64,000 bases of DNA from Catonella massiliensis (GCF_016651435.1 NZ_JAEPRJ010000001.1:1798001-1862000), one strand, 5' to 3'; counted from the stretch's first letter, positions 43,381-51,971 are shown. The notes: generated from the letters alone by a model not told the origin. Translations and numbers: made by a program.

Positions 43381-44700
43381 TTAAACCTTCCTGTACAAAT
43401 CAAACTTATATTTGAAAGGCCTGTCAAATGGGAAACTGATAACAGCTTCGCCAATCTCCAATTCACTCATATTCCAATCTTCCACAACATGTGCTTCATG
43501 TCTTTCTTCATGAATTGAGTTCGACAGGGTTTTATATTGTTCCATTACTATATTTTTCCCATGCAGTCCTACAATATAGTCCCTTGTGTACTTGTCGTTA
43601 GCATGAAAAGCAAACACTGACGAAAATCCGGCAAGAATATTCTTTCCTTTATATTCACCATACGCTTCTGTCAGCTGATTAATGCTTTGGAGACCAGCTA
43701 TTATTTTGACGCCAAGGCTCCGTCCGAAATTCACGCCGTCATCGATGTGTTGTAAATGTGGAATTAACCTAAACTCATCGCAGATCAGATAAACATCTCC
43801 TTGAGGTTTGTTCCTTCCAAGGGCTTCTTTCAATGCAAGGTCAAAAAGTAAGCTATATATTGCCGTCATTGTTTGCCCCAGAGAAATATCGTACTCAATA
43901 AATAGCGTCTTCCCTCCGGTCTTTCTGACGAAGTCCCGTATAGAAAACATTCCTTTATCATCGAAACAGGTAACAAGCAGTTTCCTGACTGTTCCAAGCA
44001 TCTCGGCATAGACTCCAAGAGCCTGACCAGTTGTGCCGTCTCCTATGTAACTTAGCACCGATGCAAAATGAGGATGAGATTCAATCATGGCCTTTACATC
44101 AAATATTGTGGACTCGTCTAGGGCTCTTTTCAGTTCGGAGTTGAAGAGGCATTCTTTTCGGTATTCAATATTCTCCCGGCCTTCTTCAATCATGCATAGA
44201 AAGATTGCAGCGAGTAGATCTCTTGCAGCTTGAGGGAAAAACGGATCTTTACTCTTCTCAATAGCCTCCCGAAATATCGACCACGCTATCTCATGGGCAT
44301 TTAATTCCGCGTTTCTTTGATCCCAACCATCAGAGACTATTTCCTTAAAGATATTCCATTTCTCACTTTTACCCTCGAATGAAGCTCCGCTGCCAATAAC
44401 ATAATCATTGCTTGTTCCAAAAAGATCATAGTAATCACCTTTTGTATCAAATACGATCATCACATCGTTAGGTGTCAGCTTCTTTTTTATCTGGTTAACA
44501 ATGTGATAAAAAACATTTGATTTGCCACAACCCGTTCCTCCAATCAGCATTGTATGTTTACTCAAAGTGTCTTTGCTCATGCAAAGAGGAGTTGGCTTAT
44601 TCTTAAAACTTCCAGGAATAAGCACAAAAGGATTGCCATCCGTCGCGACAGGGTTCTGGTCTACTGTTGAGCCATATAACGGATTCAATTTTACATCCAC
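43381..44700 (-). CDS. VirD4/TraG-like coupling ATPase without membrane anchor
   Basis: The predicted 439-residue ATPase has Walker A 'GGTGCGKS' (54-61), 'VFDTKGDYYDLFG', Walker B 'VYLICDEFRLIPH' (Asp308-Glu309), and 'KIIAGLQSINQLTEAYG', the order of VirD4/TraG/TraD coupling proteins and TraM-recognition domains. The usual N-terminal membrane helices are missing. I start it at the GTG at 44700, seven bases after AGGAGG; a frame from 44730 would include the ribosome site. No relaxase or mating-channel gene is nearby, so conjugation is unlikely. Confidence 0.85.
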   Translation of the reverse strand: MDVKLNPLYGSTVDQNPVATDGNPFVLIPGSFKNKPTPLCMSKDTLSKHTMLIGGTGCGKSNVFYHIVNQIKKKLTPNDVMIVFDTKGDYYDLFGTSNDYVIGSGASFEGKSEKWNIFKEIVSDGWDQRNAELNAHEIAWSIFREAIEKSKDPFFPQAARDLLAAIFLCMIEEGRENIEYRKECLFNSELKRALDESTIFDVKAMIESHPHFASVLSYIGDGTTGQALGVYAEMLGTVRKLLVTCFDDKGMFSIRDFVRKTGGKTLFIEYDISLGQTMTAIYSLLFDLALKEALGRNKPQGDVYLICDEFRLIPHLQHIDDGVNFGRSLGVKIIAGLQSINQLTEAYGEYKGKNILAGFSSVFAFHANDKYTRDYIVGLHGKNIVMEQYKTLSNSIHEERHEAHVVEDWNMSELEIGEAVISFPFDRPFKYKFDLYRKV

Positions 44701-44704
44701 AGTC

Positions 44705-45136
44705 TCACCTCCTGTTACGCACCAACTCATGGCACATTATTTTACATTTATCATGTGCTTGGTATTGCATAATCAACAGCCGAAGTTGCTCCACAATTTC
44801 ATTTATTCTCATTATTTTATCGTCATCATCAAATGCCTTAATTCCTGTATTATTCTTATGAGAAATCGTTTGTTCCGTTTCCTCGTATTCTTGTACATCT
44901 TCTTTATAAAGCAGTAAGGTTATGAGCAGATTAACCTGCTGTACCGTTGTAATCGTTTTCGAAGCTGCTATTGAATGGATTAGCCTGGATATATTGCTCC
45001 GAGCCAACGGACTTAACTCTGATTGACACTTTTCGTACTTCCTCAAAATTAATTGCCATTCGGCATCGCTGAGCCTGTAATCCATCATGGCTTCATCGTC
45101 TGAATTTACACCGTTACCGGTTTTCTGATCTGCCAT
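44705..45136 (-). CDS. Small helical protein of the VirD4/TerY operon, unknown function
   Basis: The 143-residue protein is mostly helical and charged, with an acidic start ('MADQKTGNGVNSDDEAMMDY') and a helical middle ('SNISRLIHSIAASKTITTVQ'). No known domain recognised. It overlaps the preceding small gene by 23 bases and ends four bases before the VirD4-like ATPase start, so it is very likely co-translated with both and could be an adaptor for the ATPase. Confidence 0.65.
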   Translation of the reverse strand: MADQKTGNGVNSDDEAMMDYRLSDAEWQLILRKYEKCQSELSPLARSNISRLIHSIAASKTITTVQQVNLLITLLLYKEDVQEYEETEQTISHKNNTGIKAFDDDDKIMRINEIVEQLRLLIMQYQAHDKCKIMCHELVRNRR

Positions 45137-45320
45137 TATCCTTGCCTTCTGTCAGCTTGTTCTGACTACCATTCTCTCCGTGATTAGTAAAAACTTTTTT
45201 ATTTCCTTTATCCAGTAGATCATATATTTCCGATCTGAAAGCTTTTATTTTTCTTTTGCCTTCTTCCTGAGCTTCTGCTGATGTAGCACGCTTTATACTA
45301 TTTCCTTTTTCCAAGTGCAT
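45114..45320 (-). CDS. Small charged protein of the VirD4/TerY operon
   Basis: The predicted 68-residue protein begins MHLEKGNSIKRATSAEAQEE and is strongly charged and hydrophilic, without membrane segments. I use the ATG at 45320, which has GGAAGGATA just ahead; an upstream in-frame start at 45377 lacks a clear site. It overlaps the next gene by 23 bases. No family recognised. Confidence 0.5.
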   Translation of the reverse strand: MHLEKGNSIKRATSAEAQEEGKRKIKAFRSEIYDLLDKGNKKVFTNHGENGSQNKLTEGKDNGRSENR

Positions 45321-45408
45321 TATCCTTCCATTTGTGCAACAGTTTAATCGTATGTCAATCCAAAAGCGACACGCCATCTTACCGAAACGTTCCCTTTTTT
45401 AAACAATT

Positions 45409-45732
45409 TCAAACATCCAAAGGTTCAACATCTTCAAGCTGTTCATTAAATCGAACAACCAAATCAATAGGAAATATCCGCAACTCTTTCAGCATTTCCG
45501 ATGTTTCCTCAACACTATTGAAAAAGAATACTAAGGTCAGATATATCACCCAAGTCATTTTTCTGGTGCCAGTTTCTATTGCATAATAAGTCTGCCTGGA
45601 AACTCCTATCACATTTGCCAGTTCCTCCTGCGTAATTCCAATTCTTGCACGAAGCGAAGCAAGATTATCATAAAGAATGGACGTACTGGCCGTTTTGTAA
45701 TCAGCGGATATAAACCATTTATCTCTTACCAA
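45409..45732 (-). CDS. XRE-family helix-turn-helix regulator
   Basis: The 107-residue protein has a Cro/C1-type helix-turn-helix at about residues 24-60 ('RARIGITQEELANVIGVSRQ', then 'TYYAIETGTRKM') and a C-terminal extension that may form a dimer contact. The start is TTG at 45732, with AAGGAGA upstream. It is the first gene of the operon that codes the VirD4-like and TerY-type proteins and is probably its regulator. A 10-bp inverted repeat 290 bases upstream (46020-46044) is one possible target. Confidence 0.82.
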   Translation of the reverse strand: MVRDKWFISADYKTASTSILYDNLASLRARIGITQEELANVIGVSRQTYYAIETGTRKMTWVIYLTLVFFFNSVEETSEMLKELRIFPIDLVVRFNEQLEDVEPLDV

Positions 45733-45790
45733 AATATATGTCTCCTTCTGCAGAGTATCATTATTTTAACCCATCTTTTTAATCACTACA

Positions 45791-45821
45791 GGACAGAGAA
45801 CACAGTTTCTGTTCTCTGTCC
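45791..45821 (-). terminator. Hairpin after the 51-residue protein gene
   Basis: GGACAGAGAAC and GTTCTCTGTCC form a perfect 11-bp stem with a nine-base loop, 14 bases past the stop at 45836. There is no T tract, so termination may be partial, leaving possible read-through into the XRE gene. Confidence 0.55.
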
Positions 45822-45835
45822 TTCAGACACGCTGA

Positions 45836-45991
45836 TTAAGAACAATAGCGATTATACTCACTGATTGCATCGGAAAGCGATGAAAACGGACCATATTGGG
45901 ATCTGCCATCCATCACATAAACGTAAAATGTTACACCATCACCCTCAATCCAGCAATGTCCATACGAACTATGACCTTCTTTGTAAACCAT
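45836..45991 (-). CDS. Small aromatic-rich protein with strong regulated promoter
   Basis: The predicted 51-residue protein begins MVYKEGHSSYGHCWIEG and ends 'SLSDAISEYNRYCS'. It is rich in Tyr, Ser and Gly and looks like a small beta-sheet fold. I start it at 45991 because GAAGGAGGAAC precedes that ATG; a longer frame from 46084 would run through the promoter. It is the first gene ahead of the XRE/VirD4/TerY operon. No family recognised; antirepressor or sensor peptide are possibilities only. Confidence 0.6.
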   Translation of the reverse strand: MVYKEGHSSYGHCWIEGDGVTFYVYVMDGRSQYGPFSSLSDAISEYNRYCS

Positions 45992-46019
45992 GATTGTTCC
46001 TCCTTCATGATGTGGATTT

Positions 46020-46084
46020 TTCGTAGAGTGCATTACTCTACGAAGTGATGAATACATTATAGCAGATGACAAATAATTTGTCAA
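46020..46084 (-). promoter_or_regulatory. Consensus promoter with downstream operator palindrome
   Basis: On the minus strand TTGACA (46079-46084), exactly 17 bp, and TATAAT (46056-46061) form a perfect sigma-A promoter. A perfect 10-bp inverted repeat TTCGTAGAGT-GCATT-ACTCTACGAA lies at 46020-46044, over the expected transcription start. It is probably an operator, with the neighbouring XRE protein the obvious candidate. Confidence 0.75.
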
Positions 46085-46149
46085 TATGACAAAATGTTAA
46101 TCATTTAAAATCTTTTTGAATGTAGTTTTTCAAATTAAATACAACATGG

Positions 46150-46265
46150 TGTTGCACCTACTTTGACAGATACCCCTGTTGCTTTTACTTTGAAAATAAT
46201 GTTGCACTTACATTGAAAGGTTCCATTGCTTTTACTTTGAAAGTGATGTTGCATTTAGCCTGAAA
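46150..46265 (+). repeat. Iteron array at the left end of IS30 copy 1 (five units)
   Basis: Units of about 19 bases with consensus TGTTGCNNTTACTTTGAAA start at 46150, 46177, 46200, 46224 and 46247, that is every 23-27 bases. The array lies ahead of the transposase gene. Copy 2 has one unit more. Confidence 0.75.
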
Positions 46266-46359
46266 TACCTTTATATTCTTCATTTAGACCCTGGTTTTTA
46301 TTCTTGCTGTGTGCTTTTATTCATAGGTAACTAAAATCATACTAACAAAAGGAGTTCCT

Positions 46360-47636
46360 ATGAACAAGAAGAAACATCTTACTAATGCTGAACGCATCAA
46401 AATCGAAACCCTGCTCTCACAGGGCTTTTCAATCAGAAGTATTGCTGATTTCCTTGAGAAATCCCCTTCTACCATTTCAAGGGAGATAGGCAGGCATTCA
46501 CTCATCAAACTCCCTAACACCTGTGACTGCAACGATTATACCGGATGTAATGTCAAACACATCTGCCAGTCTAAAGACTGTAATAAGAAATGCCGCTCAT
46601 GCCATCTTGCTAAAAAATACTGTGAGCATTACAGCAAAAGAAGCTGTGAACACTGGAATGTTTCCAAGATAAAACTATGTAACGGCTGTACAAAAAGAGG
46701 GTACTGCCGCCTTGAAAAACATTTCTATGATGCTAAAAAAGCCCGGGCAGAATACTGTGATACCCTTATACAATCCCGCAACGGCTTTGCCTTACCCTCA
46801 AGGATATTACAAGGATAAACAGCATAATCTCCCCACGTATAAAAAAAGGACAGTCTCTTTACCATATAGCTAAAAACAATGAGGATGAGCTAAACATAAG
46901 CGAATCTACCTTAAGAAGGCTGGTTATGGCAGGCGAAATGGATGCCGGAATAATAGACCTGCCACAGGCTGTAAAACGGAGAAAACGAAAGGTTAGAATT
47001 GTACCAAAGCTAAAAAATCCCAAAAAAACAGGGCACCTGTATTCCGACTTTAAAAAATATTTTTCAGAAAACGACGTGCCTGTAGTACAGATGGATTGTG
47101 TTGTAGGCAAAAAAGAAGATTCAAGGGTACTGCTGACACTGCACTTTACTCAATTCCACATGCAGCTAATATTCAGGCTCAAGGAGCATACCTCAAAATG
47201 TGTTACAGACTTGTTTGACAGTTTAGAGAAAAAACTGGGAAAAGAGCTGTTTGCTATGTGCTTCCCTCTGATACTAACCGATAATGGGAATGAATTCTCA
47301 AATATAGATGGAATGGAAAAATCAATATACGGCGGAAAGCGCACAAACATCTTCTTTTGCGAACCGAACCGCTCTGATCAAAAAGGACAGTGCGAAAATA
47401 ACCATAAGCTTATAAGGACTATCCTTCCGAAAGGGACGTCTTTTAGCAGACTTACCAACAAGGACACGCTATTGGTCACGAACCATATAAACAGCTATGT
47501 ACGAAAGTCTTTGTTTGGTAAAAGTCCATTTGAAACAGCTATGAACGCACTGCCTGCGGAGTTCTTTACAAAACTAAAGCTTAAAAGGATAAACGAAAGT
47601 GATGTGAATTTAACTCCAAAACTATTAAAACACTAA
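46360..47636 (+). pseudogene. IS30-family transposase, frameshifted (copy 1)
   Basis: Reading frames 46360-46818 and 46926-47636 together code an IS30-type transposase: N-terminal HTH ('LTNAERIKIETLLSQGFSIR'), a cysteine-rich zinc-like region, and a DDE core with 'VVQMDCVVG', 'LTDNGNEFS' and 'QCENNHKLIR'. Compared with copy 2, one base is missing near 46793 (TTTGCCTTACC against TTTGACCTTACC), which breaks the frame after 'NGFAL'. The rest of the gene is complete. The start ATG at 46360 has AAAGGAG upstream. Confidence 0.85.
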
Positions 47637-47662
47637 CCAGAGATAAAGTAAATACCCTTCAA

Positions 47663-48014
47663 AGTGAGTAGGGGTAGTCGGGAAACCTATTTTAACTCTT
47701 AAAAACCCCTTAGGTATTGCAAAACTACCTACCCCTTAATTTTGGCTTATTAAAGCCATTTCAGAGAGGTCTTTCAATTCCCAAAAAAGTTTGTTCATAA
47801 TTTATTCACATTTAAAACAGCTTTTTTCGAGGAGGTATTGAAAAACGCCCTCTGAAAGTCCCTATTTACAAGACTTCCAGAAGCCTAGGGTTATATAACC
47901 TTATAAACTCGAAAGAGCTTGAAAACACAAAAACCTACTCCCTCCTATCTGACAGAAGTTGTCTATCAAAATAAGAGAGCGCAAGTTTAATATTTGTTAT
48001 GTTGATTTAGTTTA
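47663..48014. other. Gene-free stretch between IS30 copy 1 and the secreted transglutaminase gene
   Basis: No convincing gene is seen in about 350 bases. It holds an imperfect inverted repeat (AGTAGGGGTAG near 47668 against CTACCCCTTA near 47740) and is otherwise AT-rich. It may contain the terminator for the minus-strand gene that stops at 48015, but no clear T-tract hairpin is visible. Confidence 0.4.
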
Positions 48015-49325
48015 CTAGAAATTTATTACATCAGTGCCTATATAGTCAGGTATAGGAATTTCATCAGTTGTTTCTTCATCCGACTCATCATCAGTTCCAT
48101 CATAATCCTCCATTTCATCAGGTTCTACATAGTCAGCTGCTGCGGCAGGGTACTTATCTCTATCCCAAACATGTATATGTTCTTCATCTCCCATGGTACT
48201 ATCACCCTTAAGAAAGTAGTTCCAGTCTATAAAGACATCATTCGAATTGTTGTACTTGCCTCTTCCCCAAGTCACATCTATATGGTACCAGTTACCATCT
48301 ACCTTCACCATATTCCAAGCGTGTCCAGCTGAGTTTTCTATAGCTGTCTTTCCAACAATATATATAACCTCCAATCTTGCTTCTTTTGCAAATCTATAGA
48401 ATAGTCTTGAATAACCTGAACAAACTCCTGCCTGCTTAAACACAAGTGCAAAAGAGGTATGAACATCGTACTTACCCAATTTAGCATTTCTATTATTATC
48501 TCCTGTATAGTACCAGTCTTCTCCTTTGTCTCCATAGCTGTAGGCGTACTCCATTGTCATATACTCAAATATCTTCTTAACCTTCTCTGCATCAGTCATG
48601 CCAGTACTTAAGTTTTCTGCTACCCAGGCCTTTACGAATTTATCCAAGTTCTTTACATCTGATTTAGTAATATCATAATTATTTTTTACTGTCAAAGTCC
48701 AGTAAGTTCCATAGTTCATAGAGGTAGTAGTATATCCTTTTGAAACCATATCCATAAATTCGACTTCATCATACAGCTTATTAAACAACCTCCTTGAAGC
48801 TTCTACATTCATTATATCTGCCACCTTTTTACTTACACTTATAGAGAACGACCGTTTTAAATCCTTCGCATTCTTTACCATCCTGTCTATAAATTCTTTC
48901 TCAGTGCGTATTATCCCCGACTTAAACTTCTTGAACTTAGACTTGGTTGTCTTGTACTTAACAAACAAATCTATTCTGTCATAACCATATAAATTATACC
49001 AGCTCATTGAACACTCAATCCTTCCATATAGGTCTTTGTACTCAGTATTACTATGGAGAGTATTCCAAAAATCCATGTTATTCTTAAATAACTTCTTAGA
49101 AAAGCAAAATGTAATTTTCTTATCAAACTTAGCTAAACCTTTAGTTATCTTCTTACTAACAGCCTTTTTGCTCTTCAGTACCACCGTCTTCTTCTTATAA
49201 GTACGCTTAGCATATGCCTTGGTTCCTGCATTGACACACTCAACATTGCCACTTATTACTGCTACTAAAGCAAATGAGAAAAGCAGACTAAAGATAACTT
49301 TTTTTAGATTATTCTTCATACTCAT
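48015..49325 (-). CDS. Secreted transglutaminase-like protein
   Basis: The 436-residue protein has a signal peptide (hydrophobic core about residues 9-25, 'VIFSLLFSFALVAVISG'), a Lys-rich region (about 36-65), and a transglutaminase-like domain with Cys in 'KQAGVCSGYSRLF', His in 'SAGHAWNMVKV' and Asp in 'WYHIDVTWG'. The C-terminus is acidic ('DYDGTDDESDEETTDEIPIP'). Such secreted proteins act as peptidases or cross-linkers at the cell surface. It lies after the AAA ATPase gene between two IS30 copies. The start at 49325 follows AAGG. Confidence 0.85.
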   Translation of the reverse strand: MSMKNNLKKVIFSLLFSFALVAVISGNVECVNAGTKAYAKRTYKKKTVVLKSKKAVSKKITKGLAKFDKKITFCFSKKLFKNNMDFWNTLHSNTEYKDLYGRIECSMSWYNLYGYDRIDLFVKYKTTKSKFKKFKSGIIRTEKEFIDRMVKNAKDLKRSFSISVSKKVADIMNVEASRRLFNKLYDEVEFMDMVSKGYTTTSMNYGTYWTLTVKNNYDITKSDVKNLDKFVKAWVAENLSTGMTDAEKVKKIFEYMTMEYAYSYGDKGEDWYYTGDNNRNAKLGKYDVHTSFALVFKQAGVCSGYSRLFYRFAKEARLEVIYIVGKTAIENSAGHAWNMVKVDGNWYHIDVTWGRGKYNNSNDVFIDWNYFLKGDSTMGDEEHIHVWDRDKYPAAAADYVEPDEMEDYDGTDDESDEETTDEIPIPDYIGTDVINF

Positions 49326-49447
49326 ACCTATTACCTTCCTTTCAGTTTAACTATAATTTCAGCCGTTGGCGGTACCCCGAACATCTTAAGCAGTCTTCGG
49401 TCGCTGTTACCGAACTCTACGCTCACGGTAACCAAGGGGGACTGATT

Positions 49448-51301
49448 CTAGTCCGTCACAAAGCCTATCACCCCCTTCTTCTTCACTTCAACAGCCTTAA
49501 ACTCAAAATCATCAGCTATTAACTTACAGTTCTTCTCTTCCCCACTTTCCTCATCCGCATAGACTCTCATTGCATAATTTAATACTGCATCTTCAACCAG
49601 ATTTCTACAGAATCGTCCATTTCCCATCTCAAGATTTCCTGCTGCCAAAGTGCAGAGAGAGTATAATTTTTCTTCTGCTGCCTCATCTACTTCAAATCCC
49701 CTCTTCCCTGCTTCCATTTTAACTATTTCCATCAATTCACTTTCTGAGTAATCATTAAAAGCAATGCTGAAAGGCACTCTGGAGCTAAGGCCTGGATTCC
49801 TGTCAAAAAATTTCTTCATTTCATCCGGATAGCCTGCAAAAATAACAATAGTATCCTCCCTGTTATTCTCCATCTCCTGTACAATGGTGTTGATTGCCTC
49901 ATCGCCAAAACCCCCATTAAAGCATGAAACAAGGGAATATGCCTCATCTATAAACAAAACGCTTCCTGCTGCCCTGTTAAATACATCCTTAACCTTACCC
50001 GCTGTTTGTCCCTCATATGAAGCCACAAGGTCTGCACGTCCTACTTCTATCAAACCATTATTCCTGATCAAACCTAATTCATAAAATATACCTGCTATTA
50101 TCCTTGCAACTGTTGTCTTGGCTGTGCCCGGATTCCCTGTAAATGTCATATTAAATACTGCAGAAATATTCCCATTCTCTGATAGCTCCTTCTTCATCTT
50201 TGCAAACGCTGCTATCTTCTTTACCTGAGCCTTAACCTCAGTCAAGCCTATCAGTTCATCAAGCTTTCCCATATAGTTTGTTTCACTTAAAATATTTACC
50301 TTGTAATCTTTTTTTAACTCTCTCAACTTATGTTTTATTTCTGCTATACATTTTACCCCTAAATTACGCATTTTGACAAAGTCGTCATCATTTAAATCTT
50401 TGAGCTCTCCATAGGTCTCTACTCCTTCACGCCTAAGAACATTGTATGCACGAACACTCAATTCCAGCTTTTCTAAAGGGGTGGATAATCCAATTGAGTC
50501 CCTTTCTTTCGTAGTTTTAACTTCTTCTTCAGCACACACAGTTCCATTTTCCCCTTCACCTTCATCTTGCTCATTATTTGCTTTTTGTTGCTCTTCTCTT
50601 ATCAGGTGATAAATAAGCGCAGATAAAAACTCTTTCATAAGCTCATTGAAATTGTCCTTAGGCAGATAAGGCATTTCTTCAAGATTTTCATTTACTTCTC
50701 TTACTTCTACATATGGGAAAATAAGTTTTATCATGGCGCACATTCTCAAAGAAATATTCTTAGGCAGGCTTAGAAAAATCATCCCCTGTCTTTCCACAGT
50801 TTTACTACCAACTCCAACAATACGAACAACAGTCTCTGTTTCCCTCATAATATCAGTCAAATTCCTTATCAATGCAATTCTTGTATCATGAGGCATACCT
50901 TCGTGCATACTGAATTGAAACATCTCATCATCATATGTAGGGAGTATCTTCTCCTTTTCATCACTTACAATATAAAGTGCATATATCTTTCTTCCGCTCT
51001 GAAACAAATTAGAGTCCATATTCAAGCTTGTATTTCCTATATCTGCACACTGATTAAAAACCCAGTAAAAATCTTCAGCAGTGGTTCCGATATCACCACT
51101 AGAAAATGTGCTACCTTCAAATGAACCGAGGTTAAATTCCCAACCAATATATTCTCCAAGTGCAAGGATATTGGCTAAACCATTGAATTTTACACAGGTC
51201 TCATTAACGTAGGATGAGATATCATCCTGTTCAAGTAATTTGATAGATAAAGAAAATATATTGTTAAATCTTGTAAATATTGATTTTATATTATTATCCA
51301 T
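49448..51301 (-). CDS. CbbX/SpoVK-like AAA ATPase with RNAP-alpha-CTD-like domain
   Basis: The predicted 617-residue protein has an unrecognised N-terminal part (about 1-235), a charged linker, a helix-hairpin-helix domain very like the RNA polymerase alpha C-terminal domain (about 273-327: 'LEKLELSVRAYNVLRREGVE', 'KMRNLGVKCIAEIKHKL'), and a CbbX-type AAA domain with Walker A 'GNPGTAKTT' (389-397), Walker B 'VLFIDEAYSL' (448-457) and 'NPGLSSRVPF'. I start at the ATG at 51301; an upstream frame to 51370 lies in leader sequence. The target is unknown. Confidence 0.82.
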   Translation of the reverse strand: MDNNIKSIFTRFNNIFSLSIKLLEQDDISSYVNETCVKFNGLANILALGEYIGWEFNLGSFEGSTFSSGDIGTTAEDFYWVFNQCADIGNTSLNMDSNLFQSGRKIYALYIVSDEKEKILPTYDDEMFQFSMHEGMPHDTRIALIRNLTDIMRETETVVRIVGVGSKTVERQGMIFLSLPKNISLRMCAMIKLIFPYVEVREVNENLEEMPYLPKDNFNELMKEFLSALIYHLIREEQQKANNEQDEGEGENGTVCAEEEVKTTKERDSIGLSTPLEKLELSVRAYNVLRREGVETYGELKDLNDDDFVKMRNLGVKCIAEIKHKLRELKKDYKVNILSETNYMGKLDELIGLTEVKAQVKKIAAFAKMKKELSENGNISAVFNMTFTGNPGTAKTTVARIIAGIFYELGLIRNNGLIEVGRADLVASYEGQTAGKVKDVFNRAAGSVLFIDEAYSLVSCFNGGFGDEAINTIVQEMENNREDTIVIFAGYPDEMKKFFDRNPGLSSRVPFSIAFNDYSESELMEIVKMEAGKRGFEVDEAAEEKLYSLCTLAAGNLEMGNGRFCRNLVEDAVLNYAMRVYADEESGEEKNCKLIADDFEFKAVEVKKKGVIGFVTD

Positions 51302-51672
51302 AATCCACTCTCGCTTTCGTGTTTTGATTAACTGTTTCACAGATTGCTCCCACAATCTATACCCTATCACTACCTTGGCCCGCTCATATCATCGCCTGGC
51401 TTCCCCGGCATCAGTTTGGGTACATTTGCGTATTCAGTTGTCAAGGTACAGTAAGCAAAGCTTCCCTGTCACAAAAGTCCACGTCCTTCGGAGAGTTTTG
51501 TTCACGGGGCTTTTGAATGAATTTCCCGCAAACAAAAAAAAACGATACTTCACTAAAAAAATAACAGACTAACCCCTGGGGATTAATCTTCTTTTTTAAT
51601 AAAATATCAGTTCATAAAATCAATATTCAGTTGTTATGAACCAATGATACCATCGATTCCGAAAAATGTCAA
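51302..51672 (-). promoter_or_regulatory. Promoter and long GC-rich leader of the AAA ATPase gene
   Basis: On the minus strand TTGACA (51667-51672), a 17-bp spacer and TATCAT (51644-51649) predict a start near 51638, leaving a leader of about 335 bases. The leader opens with an inverted repeat GTTCATAA / TTATGAAC and contains a GC-rich block (about 51371-51540) unlike the AT-rich surroundings, including GTACCTTGACAACTGAATA. No riboswitch family was recognised. Confidence 0.5.
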
Positions 51673-51737
51673 TAGCAAAAAATTATTTTGTTTGTGTCTT
51701 GTTATTTTTGTAGTTTTTCAACTTAAATGCAACATGG

Positions 51738-51877
51738 TGTTGCACCTACTTTGACAGATACCCCTGTTGCATTTACATTGAAAAATATCGTTGCTTTTAC
51801 TTTGAAAATAATGTTGCACTTACATTGAAAGGTGCCGTTGCTTTTACTTTGAAGGTGATGTTGCATTTAGCCTGAAA
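51738..51877 (+). repeat. Iteron array at the left end of IS30 copy 2 (six units)
   Basis: Units with consensus TGTTGCNNTTACNTTGAAA start at 51738, 51765, 51789, 51812, 51836 and 51859, a spacing of 23-27 bases. Just upstream TGCAACA-TGG-TGTTGCA makes a palindrome from the inverted end motif and the first unit. One unit (51765) is extra relative to copy 1. Confidence 0.78.
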
Positions 51878-51971
51878 TACCTTTGTATTCTTCATTTAGA
51901 CCCTTGTTTTTATTCTTGGTGTGTGCTTTTATTCATAGGTAACTAAAATCATACTAACAAAAGGAGTTCCT

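Larger units (their letters stand above)
46121..47662 (+). mobile_element. IS30-family insertion sequence, copy 1 (defective, right end lost)
   Basis: Similarity to copy 2 starts at TGTAGTTTTTCAA (46121) and ends at about 47662, after which the two differ. The left end carries a motif TTTCAAATTAAATACAACA in inverted orientation, then five direct iterons. The right-end motifs seen in copy 2 are absent here. The transposase gene is frameshifted. Confidence 0.8.

Noticed and set aside
43381..44700. Conjugative element suggested by the VirD4/TraG-like ATPase
   Set aside because: No relaxase, VirB4, mating-pore or integrase gene is present, and the ATPase has no membrane anchor.
51738..51877. Possible CRISPR array because of regular short repeats
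   Set aside because: Units are adjacent, with spacers of only 4-8 bases that are themselves similar, there are no cas genes, and the array is copied with the IS.
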